Source: Garcia nutans
Lineage: Eukaryota > Streptophyta > Magnoliopsida > Malpighiales > Euphorbiaceae
NCBI GenBank assembly: GCA_947685225.1
Contig: CANTUV010000055.1
Span: 10,117,501-10,181,500 of the forward strand
Direction: 5' to 3'
DNA: 64,000 nucleotides
The notes under the pieces were generated by a model. The model was given only the letters and a program-made list of their open reading frames with translations, did not search any database and had not been told where the DNA came from. A program made the translations under genes and the position numbers. Position 1 is the stretch's first letter, and each line of letters begins with the position of its first letter. Shown in pieces: positions 23,446 through 33,870 of the stretch.

Positions 23446-23724
23446 TTAATCTTTAACTTTTACACCTAAGATTACGAATTTAATCTTGATGCCACAAAAA
23501 GAAATATGAACTAAGAAAATATAATACTCATAAATTAAAAAAATAAAATAAAATCAACTAAGAGTAAAAATATAAATACAATATCTAAAATTTATTATTT
23601 TTAATTAATTTTATATTTAAATATAAAGTGAAGAAGATAAACAAAATATGCAACTAAAGTAAAGACATATTTTATCTCATAAAATTAAATTTAAATCTTA
23701 AATATTCTTTTACTGAAATATTTC

Positions 23725-23943
23725 TCAAGTTATCACAAGGTTAAAAAAATGAAAATAAAAAAAGGAAATAAAAGAAAAAAAAAAGAAAGAAAATGGTAAA
23801 ACTGAAAATTTAAATAAAAAGGTTGGCTTTTTTGGAGTTTTACTATTTATTAGATGAAAAATAAAAAAAGGAAGAAAAATAAAAAAAGAAATAAACAAAA
23901 AAAGAAAAATGATAAAACTAGAATGAGAAAATAAGATTATCAT
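23725..23943. repeat. Purine-rich low-complexity tract
   Basis: A-rich DNA with scattered G (AAAAGAAAGAAAA-type words). The frame on the minus strand is a compositional artefact rich in Phe, Ile and Leu. Confidence 0.7.
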
Positions 23944-24097
23944 TGTCCACTGTTTGCTTTTAAAAAGTTCAAAGAAATCTGGTAATTTTATTAGTTATAT
24001 ATTTTTGTGTACTTTAAAAGTATATAATTTTATTTGTACATTAAAAATATATTTTTTAATTTATTAATGAAAATTTATTTTGCGTTTAAAAAAAACC

Positions 24098-24215
24098 TGC
24101 GTTACACTGTAATTTAAAAAATTTATATTATTCTAAGTTAAAAAATAATTTATACACTAATATAATTAGTATACAAAAAATAATATTTTACCTATAAATA
24201 TATACCCTTTAAAAA
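24098..24215. repeat. AT-rich dispersed repeat, member 1
   Basis: Starts CCTGCGTTACACTG and continues with words shared in the same order with the copy at about 25.53 kb (AAATAATTTA...ATTAATATAATTAGT). Probably a MITE or other non-autonomous element family. Confidence 0.35.
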
Positions 24216-24218
24216 TCA

Positions 24219-25144
24219 CTATTTCAATAAGATTAGTTTTTCAATTTTCAATTTTTTATTTTAATTTTTAGTATATTTTGTGAGTTATAATTTTTAAAAT
24301 AGTAATTTTTAAAATTTTATTTTATTTAACTTTTAAATTAACAATATAAATTTAATTATCTTAAAAAATGAACATGTTTTAAATTATAATTAGATTTAGA
24401 ATTTTATATTATTTAATTATTATTTTTAATAAAAAATTTATTTGCTTAAATACATCTTTGTAGCACTAACTTAGTTATAATTTCAATATATTTATTTGTT
24501 CTTCTACTATTTTTACACTTTTCTTTATTAATATTATTTTCAAGTATTTTTTTATAATTTTTGCTTTCTCTTCAAAGAAAATTTTAAATTAATAAATTTT
24601 CACTTATTTTTTATTTCAAATTACTACTTTCGATCGTTTTTTCAAATTTTTCTTTTTAATTAAAGCAACAGAATAAAAAATTAATATTTTGACTTTTTTT
24701 TGTCATGAATTCTTGAATCAATTAAAAAAATTATAAATTGAGTAGAAATAAAAATTATAAATTTAACTTAAAATGATATATATAAAGAAAATATAAAAAG
24801 TGGCTGAAGTTAAAAAGGGTTTAAATAAAGTTAGTATAATAATTTATTTAAGTAGGGTAAAAAATTATATGTTAATATTTATGTATACTATTTATTTTCT
24901 CGCTTTTAATTTTTCACTCGAAGCTGGGTAAAAAATTTTAAGAATAAAGTCAAAAATAATATAAAACTATATATCCGAAGATAATTAAAAATATAATTAT
25001 TTTAAATTATTTTCAAAATAACTAAATTTATATTAATAAAAACTAAAAAAACCTAAAATATATATTATTTTAAAAATTATAACTCATAAAATTAATTAAA
25101 AGTTAAAATAAAAATTTTAGAAGTCACTCTTATTGAAATAGTGA
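24219..25144. mobile_element. Long-TIR non-autonomous element, 926 bp
   Basis: The left end TCACTATTTCAATAAGATTA and the reverse-complemented right end TCACTATTTCAATAAGAGTG match. Inverted homology continues inward for about 200 bp (TGAGTTATAATTTTTAAAAT in both arms, then ATTTAATTATC/TTTTTAATTATC). The interior has no open frame. The superfamily is unclear; long arms would suit a Mutator-like or foldback type. No clear target duplication was seen. Confidence 0.6.
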
Positions 25145-25189
25145 CTCATAGGGAATAATGATGTTGATGATGATGAGTTAAAAGGAAAA

Positions 25190-26340
25190 ATAAACTAATT
25201 AAGGGTAAAATATAATGGCTCATAAATTAAAAAAATAAAAATTAAATTACTTAATTAGTTAATTACTTTGAGATAATATATTTTTGTAGAGGAAGATTAG
25301 AAAAAGAGGGGAAATCATATATTTTAAGTGGAAAATAAAATTAAAAAAAAAATAAAAAAAGAGATAAAAGAAAAGGGAAAAAAAAGAATCAGGAAATAAA
25401 AACATAAAACCAAAGAATAGGCATGCAAATAAAAATACGAATAAAATAGGAAATAAAAAAACCCTAATTTATTTGGAAATTTATTATTCATTTTAGAAAC
25501 TCTATTAGTATATAGAAGCCAAATTATAGAACTGCGTTGCGCATCATTTTATAGCATTTTAAATGAAAAAATAATTTAAATATTAATATAATTAGTTCAA
25601 AAAAATATATTAGAATATAATATTAAAATTTTCATATTTACATATTATAAAAAATATTTATAATAAGATATGTTTAATGTATTGAAAGAGAATCAAATAT
25701 TAAGTCTTATTTGATTGTAGAGAATGAAAATATTTTTTAAAATTTATTTTATTAAATTATAAAATAAATTCAATGTTTAATTATAGTTATTATTTTTTTA
25801 TGAAATACATTATTTATTGAATAATATTTTATATAAAATTATATAAAAAATTAATGAAATAAATTATTTTTTATATAAAATTGTTTGAAATAACATGGTT
25901 GTAATTATATTGAAAAAGACATCTAAAAACTTAGTTTTTTAACAAGACATATTATTTTATAATTTAATTTTGAAATTAATAAATTGTCAGAAATTAAATT
26001 AAATTAAAAATTATAAGATTATAAATTTAAATTCTAATTAGATAATATAAATTTTTAGTACATAACAATAATCTAATATTTAAATCTCTAGGAAAATACT
26101 ATTATAAAAATTAAAATAAAAAATAAAAAGTATAAAATATATTTAATTTTTTTAAAATAATGATGTATTCGGTAATTTTTTGGATAAATATTAGAAAATG
26201 TTCATTAATTATTTTCTTAAAATCTTAAAATTAAAGTTAAATATAAAAAGTAATTTTAAATTTTTTTTACAAAAATTAAATGTTTATATTGATAGTGAAA
26301 GAGAATTAAAATTTAAAATTTAAAGCTGAATATATAGATA
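25190..26340. other. AT-rich intergenic with a dispersed inverted repeat
   Basis: 25.53-25.93 kb begins AACTGCGTTGCGCATC and contains TATATAAAATTGTTTGAAAT-type sequence that also occurs at 46.74-46.85 kb in the same orientation. The part at 25.54-25.75 kb matches 46.90-47.15 kb in reverse. This is the pattern of an element with long inverted arms, degraded at both loci. 25.31-25.40 kb is A-rich low-complexity. Confidence 0.4.
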
Positions 26341-26699
26341 AAATGGGTAAAATTTTAAATTGAGTATAATATCCTTATACCAAATAAAGTAAAAAAAAAC
26401 TTCCATCTACTTTCCGTATTCTTCTTCATTCTTCCATATTCTCTCTCATTTTTAACTTTCTCTCTCTTTTTCTTCCCTAAAATATAAACCTGCAATCATT
26501 ATATTGACAAAATAAAATTTTCGCATTATCTCTTTCTCTCATTTACACAGTATGTTTATATTTTTTTATTTAGTCGAATCTAATTTGATTATGAAATGAT
26601 AAATATTTAAAGAAAAATAGTTTATTTTATTATATTTAACCAATATTTGTATCTTTTTATTTTTCTTTTCTTGTTTTAAAACCAAAATAAAATTTTTCA

Positions 26700-28310
26700 A
26701 ATTTATATTAATTTTAAAGGAAAAAAATTTACAGAACTGTGGTAACTCCCCCCTAACTTACCCTAACTCACATCGCAATGCTTTTTTTTACTATAGAAAA
26801 TTTTTTATTGTACTTTTTAAAACAGTCTGCACATTTAAATTTTAAAATAAAATATCTCATTTATGTTAAATTTTAAAGGAAAAAAAGCTTACAGAACTGC
26901 CCTAACTTGCCATAACTCATATCAAAATACTTCTTTTTGCTATAAATTTTTTTTTATTGCAGTTTCTAAGACAGTCTGTATATTTAAATCTTAAAATAAA
27001 ATATGTCTGATTTATATTAATTTTTAATGAAAAAATATATAAAACTGTCCTAACTCCCCCCTAACTTTCTCTAACTCACATTAAAATACTTCTTTTTGCT
27101 ATAGAAAATTTTTCATTGCAATTTCTAAGATAGTCTGCACACTTAAATCTTAAAATAAAATATGTCCGACTTATGTTAATTTTTAATAAAAAAAAATTTA
27201 CAGAACTGTCCTAACTCCCCTAACTTGTCCTAACTTATATCAAAATACTTCTTTTTTTATAGAAAATTCTTCATTACAGTTTCTAAGATAGTTTGCACAC
27301 TTAAATCTTAAAATAAAATATATCTGATTTATGTTGATTTTTAATGAAAAAATATACACAACTGCTCTAACTCCCCCCTAACTTTTTCTAACTCACATCA
27401 AAATGCTTCTTTTTACTATAAAAAAATTCTCCATTGTAGTTTTTAAGATAGTCTACACACTTGAATCTTAAAATAAAATACGTCTAATTTATATTGATTC
27501 TTAAATGAAAAAAGTTTACAGAACCATCCTAACTCTCCCCTAACTTACTCTAACTCACATCAAAATACTTCTTTCTATAATAAAAAATTTTCATTGCAGT
27601 TCCTAAGATAGTCTGCATACTTAAATCTTAAAATAAAATATGTCTTATTTATATTGATTTTTAATGAAAAAAGTTTACAGAATTGCCCTAACTAGCTCTA
27701 ATTTACATCAAATGCTTCTTTTTGTTATAAAAAATTTTTCATTGTATTTTTTACGACAGTTTACATAATTGAATCTTAAAATAAAATATTTCTTATTTAT
27801 GTTAATTTTTAAAGAGAAAAAAGTTTACAGAACTTTCCTAACTTACCCTACCTCACATCAAAATACTTCTTTCTTTTATAGAAAATTTTCTATTCCACTT
27901 CCTAAGATAGTCTCCACACTTGAATCTTAAAATAAAATCTATCTTATTTATGTTTATTTTTAAAGGAAAAAAGTTTACAGAATTGTCCTAACTCTCCCTA
28001 GCTTGCCCTAACTCACATCAAAATGCTTATTTCTGCTATAGAAAATTCTTCATTACACATTATAAGATAGTCTGCACACTTGAATCTTAAAATAAAATAT
28101 GTCTGATTTAAGTTGATTTTTAAAGAAAAAAAAGTTTATAAAACTGTCTTAACTCCCCCTAACTTTCTCTAACTCACATCAAAATGCTTCTTTTCGCTAT
28201 AAAAATTTTTTCATTATACTTTTTAAAATAGCCTGCGTGCTTGAGTCTAAAAATAAAATTTATCTTATTTATGTTGATTTTTAAAGGTTAATAAAGTTTA
28301 TAAAACACTG
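26700..28310 (+). repeat. Left satellite array, about 10 units
   Basis: Each unit carries TTTACAGAACTG, CCTAACTCCCCCTAACTT, AACTCACATCAAAATACTT, a TATAGAAAATTTT word, AGTCTGCACACTTGAATC and TTAAAATAAAATATGTC. Spacing between successive TAACTC words is roughly 148-163 bp. Units differ by many substitutions, so the array is old. Confidence 0.9.
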
Positions 28311-29290
28311 ATATATAAATTATGTTTTATTAACAAGTTAGATTGTGAGATGTTTGTTGCTAAATTCATTGAATTTTTTATGTCTCCAAATTGTGATATT
28401 CGATAATATAATCAGAAAAATATGAAGCATGTGAGATATATTACCATATGCAATATATGGTACCATGCAGCACATAAATATACTGTTTTTATATCACAGT
28501 GATGATGAGCTGTAATTGTGTATATTTAAAAATTTGAATCGAATTTTTATTGTCTCTTCAATTGCAGATAGTTTAATATTTATAGAATTTTAGTAAATAT
28601 TTAATTTTAATCAAGACAAATATTGAACATGACCAAATATTAAAAACTCAATTTGTATTAACTCCTCCTAACTTGTCAGAACTGTACCTGTGTGCACTCG
28701 GACAACTCTGACTCATAACATGCACAACATATTAGCCTCATTTGGGATGTTACATAATATAAAAGTGAAAATATAAAAAATATTTATTTTTTTCCTAACG
28801 ACCCTTAACTTTTTCTAACTGGACTTGTATACACTCAGATAACTCTGAACTATAACTTGCACAATATTGCAGCTTTAATCAAGATGTTACAACAAATAAA
28901 AGTGAAAACAAACAAATTTTTTTCCAAGGATGTTAATGATTTCCTATTTTAAAGGCTTAAATTATTACTGTGGCTTTCAAATTTAAATTTTAGTTAAGAC
29001 AGTAAATGAATAGTATCCATACATTGAAAATTCAATATATCTTAACTTCTCATAACTTGCTCTAATTGTATTTGTATGCACTCATATAGTTCTGAACTAT
29101 AACCTTGAATTTAGTACACCCTCTAATATATTTTGATGTGTTCATATTAAATTTTTCATCGTAGTAAATAGAGATAACTACATTGTTCTTCGATATTTCA
29201 ATTTGAGATTTTAATCATTGCCCTAAAATCACAAATAAGAAACAAAAAAAATCATATTAGAACATTTTTCATTCAATACAACATTTGGCA
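28311..29290. other. Centre of the foldback-like element
   Basis: Non-coding. It holds a second, unrelated tandem family of about 120-130 bp: TGTGCACTCGGACAACTCTG at about 28690 and TATACACTCAGATAACTCTG at about 28828, then a diverged third near 29070 (TATGCACTCATATAGTTCTG), each followed by a GTGAAAA-type stretch. No frame or transposase motif was found. Confidence 0.6.
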
Positions 29291-31400
29291 AACATATATT
29301 TATGTGAGTTATGACAAGTTATGGAGAGTTATGACAGTTGTATTTACTTTAGGATACTTTAAATTAACATAAATTAGATATATTTTATTTTAAGATTCAA
29401 GTATGCAGACTATCTTAAAAAGTGCAATAGAGAATTTTCTATAGCAAAAAGAAGCATTTTGATGTGAGTTATGATAAGTTAGGGGGAGTTAAGATAATTC
29501 TGTAAACTTTTTTCTTTTAAAAATTAACATAAATCAAACATATTTTATTTTAAGAATCAAGTATGTAGAATATCTTAGAAAGTGCAATGGAGAATTTTCT
29601 ATATAAAAAAAGAATTTTTGATGTGAGTTAGGGTAAGTTAGGGAGAGTTTGGGCAGTTCTGTATATTTTTCATTAAAAATTAATATAAATTATACATATT
29701 TTATTTTAAGATTTAAGTATACAAACTGTCTTAGAAAGTATAATAGAGAATTTTCTATAAAAAAAGAAGCATTTTGATGTGAGTTAGAACAAATTAGGGA
29801 GAGTTAGGACTGTTCTATATTTTTTTTCCATTAAAAATCAATATAAACCAGACTTTATTTATTTTAAGATTTAAACATATAGACTATCTTAGAAATTATA
29901 ATAGAGAATTTTCTATAGCAAAAATAAGTATTTTGATTTGAGTTAGGGTAAGTTAGGAAGAGTTATGACAGTTCTGCATACTTTTTTTCTATTAAAAATC
30001 AACATAAGCCATATATATTTCATTTTAAGATTCAAGTATGTATACTATCTTAGAAAGTACAATAAAAAAATTTTTATTAAAAAAAGAAGTATTTTGATGT
30101 GAGTTAGGATAAATTAAGAGGAGTTAGGACAATTTTGTATATTTTTTCATTAAAAATTAACATAAATTAGAAATATTTTAAATTAATGACTGTCTTAGGA
30201 ACTGTGGTTTGAAATTTTCTATAGTAAAAAGAAGCATTTTGATGTAAGTTAGGGCAAATTTAGGAGAGTTAGGGTAGTTATGTATATTTTTTTCCATTAA
30301 AAATTAACATAAATCAGATATATTTCATTTTAAAAATTCAAGTATACAGACTGTCTTTAGAAAGTACAATGGAGAATTTTATATATAAAAAAGAAGCATT
30401 TTGATTGGAGTTAGGGTAGTTCTATATACATTTTTTCCATTAAAAATCAATATAAATCAGATATATTTTATTTTAAGATTTAAGTATATAGACTATCTTA
30501 GAAACTGTAATAAAAAAAATTTTTTATAATAAAAAGAAGAATTTTTGATGTGAGTTATGGCAAGTTAGGAGAATTAGGGTAGTAATGCATACTTTTTTTC
30601 ATTAAAAATCAACATAAATCAGATATATTTTATTTAAAATTTTAAGTATGCAAACTGTCTTAGAAATTGTAATAAATAATTTTCTATAGTAATAAAAGTA
30701 TTTTGATATGAGTTAGGGAGAGTTATGACAGTTCTATATACTTTTTTTTTTATTAAAAATTAACATAAATCGGATATATTTTATTTTAAGATTTAAATGA
30801 GCAGACTGTCTTAAAAAATATAATGGAGAAATTTCTATAGCAAAAAGAATTATTTTTATGTCAATTAGGGTGAGTTATGACAGTTATATATACTTTTTTA
30901 TCATTAAAAATTAATATAAATCAGACATATTTTATTTTAAGATTTCAGTATATAGACTATCTTAGAAACTACAATGGAAAATTTTCTATAGCAAAAAAGT
31001 ATTTTTATGTGAGTTAGGGCAAGTTAGGGGGTTAGACAGTTTTGTAAACTTTTTTTCCTTTAAAAATCAATGTAAATGAGACATATTTTATTTTAAGATT
31101 TAAGTGTGCAGACTATCTTAGAAATTACAATGTAAAATTTTCTATAGCAAAAAGAATCATTTTGATATGAGTTAGGGCAAGTTAGGAGGAGTTAGGACAG
31201 TTTTGTAATATTTTTTCCATTTAAAAATCAATATAAATCGGATATATTTTATTTTAAGATTCAAGTGTGCAGACTGTCTTAAGAAGTGCAATAAAAATTT
31301 TTCTATAGTAAAAAAAGTATTTTGATGTGAGTTATGGCAAGTTAGTGGGAGTTAGGGGAGTTCTGTACACTTTTTTCTTTAAAAATTAACATAAATCAAA
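29290..31400 (-). repeat. Right satellite array, about 14 units, inverted
   Basis: The reverse complement of the left-array unit: TTTTGATGTGAGTTAGGG, GGGAGAGTTAGGACAGTTCT and TTTTATTTTAAGATTCAAGT recur about every 155 bp. Confidence 0.9.
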
Positions 31401-31770
31401 CATATTTTAGTTTTAGAAGAAGAAAAAAAGATGAACTGAACAGATATACAAATATTGGTTAAATATAACAAAATAAATAATTTTCTCTTCAAATATTTAT
31501 TATTTCACGGTAAAAGATATGTTAATAAAAGTTATAGATTTGAATAAATGAAAAATATATAAAGATACTACGCACAATGAGAGAAAGAGATAATGATAAA
31601 GCTTTATTTTGTCGATCTAATGGCTATATATATGCATTTTGAGAAGGAAAGGAGAGAGAAAGTTGAAAAAGAGAAAGAATATGCAAGGAAGAAGAAGCAT
31701 ACGAAAAGTAGCTGGGATTTTTTTTTACTTTATTATGTATAAGTGCATTATTGTCTTTTTTGACTCATTT

Positions 31771-33870
31771 AAGATGATTGTGGTCTGAAAAATATTAACC
31801 ATTTTTAAAAGAACATATTTTATGTAAGTTGCTAAAATTTTAGATGAATCTAAATGTTGTCCCAGGATAGCAACCAAAAGGTGGTGAATTGGTTGATTTG
31901 AAAAGTGATGGTAGATTCAAAATTCAAAAACAAAAAATAAAGAAGATGTAGAGGAAGATTGAGTAGAGTATAGAAGAAAGAATACAAAGTGTTATAGTGG
32001 TTCGGATTTACTTTGATCCTATATCTACTTCCTTAACAACTTGTTAAGGTTCCAGTAGTCTTGAGTTTTTATAAGCTTAACTGTAATTTGGTGTTTTCAC
32101 TAGCTCACACCAAACTATTACAATGGTTTGAGATTAATCCTTACAACCCTTACAAGAGTTTTTTCAGGCGTATTCTCACAACCTAAGTGTTTCCAAGCTC
32201 ACACTCAAACTTTTGATGGTGTTTAATGCTCACACGCAATTCTCAATTAATACAAATGTAATTTTGATGCAAGAAAATAAAAGTTGTTAAATTGGCTATT
32301 ACAATCACAAACTTATAGAAAAATAAAGTTTCATGAGGTATTTATAGCCTTGAAGTCTTGATATAACCGTTTGAGATAGGAGCCAAAATGTTTGATTCTT
32401 ATCTTCCACTAAATTTTTTGCCAAAGCATTTTCATGGTCAAACTATCACAAGTCCGATTGTACTTCACTAAGTACGGTCGGAATACTCAAGGTTCGGTCA
32501 TACTATTTGAAATTTTGACTAATGCTCTTTCAGCGGTTGGTCCACGTGACTTTTACTTACTGAATGAAGATATAACAATTTTTATTTTTAATATTTTTTA
32601 ATTAGTCTGGTCGGACTTATATCTAGTCCGGTTGGAACTCTTATGGTACGTTCAAATTCTGGGCATATCCTTGGTTGAAAACTCTACTGAATATTTTAAA
32701 TAATTTCTGCTTCAAAGGTCTGGCCAGGATTCCTTCTGGTCCGGTTAGACTTCTTTAGTACTTTGTGAAAATAGGAGTACTTTTGGCCATAAAACTCTGT
32801 GTGATTTGCCATTTTTCACAGCCAATGGTTCGGTCGGACTTGTCCATGGTCCGAGTGGATTTTAAGTGATACAGTGAGATTTTGGAAGTACCTTTTCACC
32901 GTGAATCTTTCTGTGTAAATTATACTCATTTAGACATTAAGGGTCCGGTCGGTCTTTTCTGTGGTCCGATCGTACATTTCAAGCTTTCTTTAAAAATTTA
33001 ACTTCCTATTAAATATAACTTGATACAAATGTTAGATCAATTCAATTTTTAATTGCCTAAGATAAAAAATAGAGTAATCATGCTAAGTATTTGGCTAACA
33101 CTGAATTTAAGCAACCCATTCAATAAATTAAATCTCCACACACCTTCAATCATATATACTTTTCTTTTTTTTTTTTTTGGATCGGTGAAAAGAAAATTAT
33201 ATTACTAGAAGAAAAAATACAAAATTCAAAACACCATTTAGAGAGGACAACAGACCTGGTATGACCAAATTACAGAAGCTAACCAATATAACAGTAATAT
33301 TTTTATCAATGAATTTTTAATTTAGTAATTTTGAAATTGTGAATTTTTGAAATTGCTCTCTAATTGAAGTTAAATTTATCAAAATAATTATTATATTTCT
33401 TCTTTTCTTACAATTCTTCTTGTTTTAACTCTCAGTTGACTCTTTTTTTTTCTTTTTCTTTTACAGAGATGCTTTATGATCTAAGCAACTTTGGTGGTAA
33501 CATACATTCTACTTTATGTTTCCTTTTATTCTATCTTGTAAAAATTAATTTGCACTTTCACATTTTCAAACTTTGTTATTAAAACAAAAAAAAAAAAAAA
33601 AAAAAGAGGGTCATCACAAGCTGTAAGTGCCATGTTATAATCTGGTTCAAAAAAAAATTCAGATTAATTTGCGAGTTTTGGATAAAATCATATTAAGTCT
33701 TTTAATAAAAATTATATTTTAAAAAAAATATTTTCAATATAAAATTTTCAGATTAATTTTCAAATTAAAAAGATTTAAAAATTAAGTTAAGAATAATCAT
33801 GTATATAATTAAATAGTAAATGTTAGATGCATAACTATTCTGATATATTATGACGTGTATATCAATATAT
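31771..33870 (+). pseudogene. LRK10L copy A: intron pieces and one mini-exon
   Basis: The flanks of the solo LTR (31841-31854 and 33101-33150) and the sequence to about 33870 align with the introns of LRK10L copy E at 59565-60215. Mini-exon 2 is present at 33467-33493. It has acceptor TTTTACAG, 27 bases reading ATGCTTTATGATCT after two leading bases, and donor G|GTGGTAA. Its length equals that in copy E. The ectodomain exon and mini-exon 1 are missing; the foldback-like element lies where they would be expected. Confidence 0.75.
31855..33100 (-). mobile_element. Solo LTR inserted in LRK10L copy A intron
   Basis: TGTTGTCCC...GGCTAACA, 1246 bp, flanked by CTAAA (31850-31854) and CTGAA (33101-33105), a 5-bp duplication with one change. 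The intact paralogous site at 59570-59590 (GAATCTAAATTTAAGC) shows the empty target. A TATA box, read on the minus strand as GGCTATAAATACCTC near 32336-32350, gives the orientation. Between about 32440 and 32990 the phrase GGTCCGGTCGGACTT recurs about five times at roughly 110-bp spacing. No internal coding region remains, as expected after LTR-LTR recombination. The family is not identified. Confidence 0.75.

Larger units (their letters stand above)
26341..31770. mobile_element. Foldback-like element with satellite-filled arms, 5.4 kb
   Basis: The outer segments 26341-26700 and 31400-31770 are inverted copies of each other. Both contain, in the same outer-to-inner order, AATAAAGTAAAAAAAAA, a CTTTCTCTCTC-type block, GACAAAATAAA, TTATCTCTTTCTCTCAT and TTTAACCAATATTTGTAT. 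Inside each arm lies a tandem array of about 155-160-bp units, about 10 units on the left and about 14 on the right, in opposite orientation. They face each other across a roughly 1-kb non-coding centre. No transposase is present. The architecture recalls Drosophila foldback elements and plant long-TIR Mutator-like elements. Target duplications could not be settled; the right edge abuts LRK10L copy A. Confidence 0.8.

Noticed and set aside
26700..31400. CCCTAACTC-type words in the satellite units resembling plant telomere repeat (CCCTAAA).
   Set aside because: They recur once or twice per 155-bp unit with varied spelling (CCTAACTCC, CTAACTTGC) and never form a tandem telomeric run.
26700..31400. 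Possible CRISPR-like array because of regularly spaced repeats.
   Set aside because: Eukaryotic context, spacers are as similar between units as the repeats, and no cas-like gene exists. It is a satellite.
26341..31770. Firm assignment of the foldback-like element to Mutator-like transposons.
   Set aside because: The ends begin GGGTAAAA / GAGTCAAAA, loosely Mutator-like, but the 9-bp flanks (AGATAAAAT and ATTTAAGAT) do not match.
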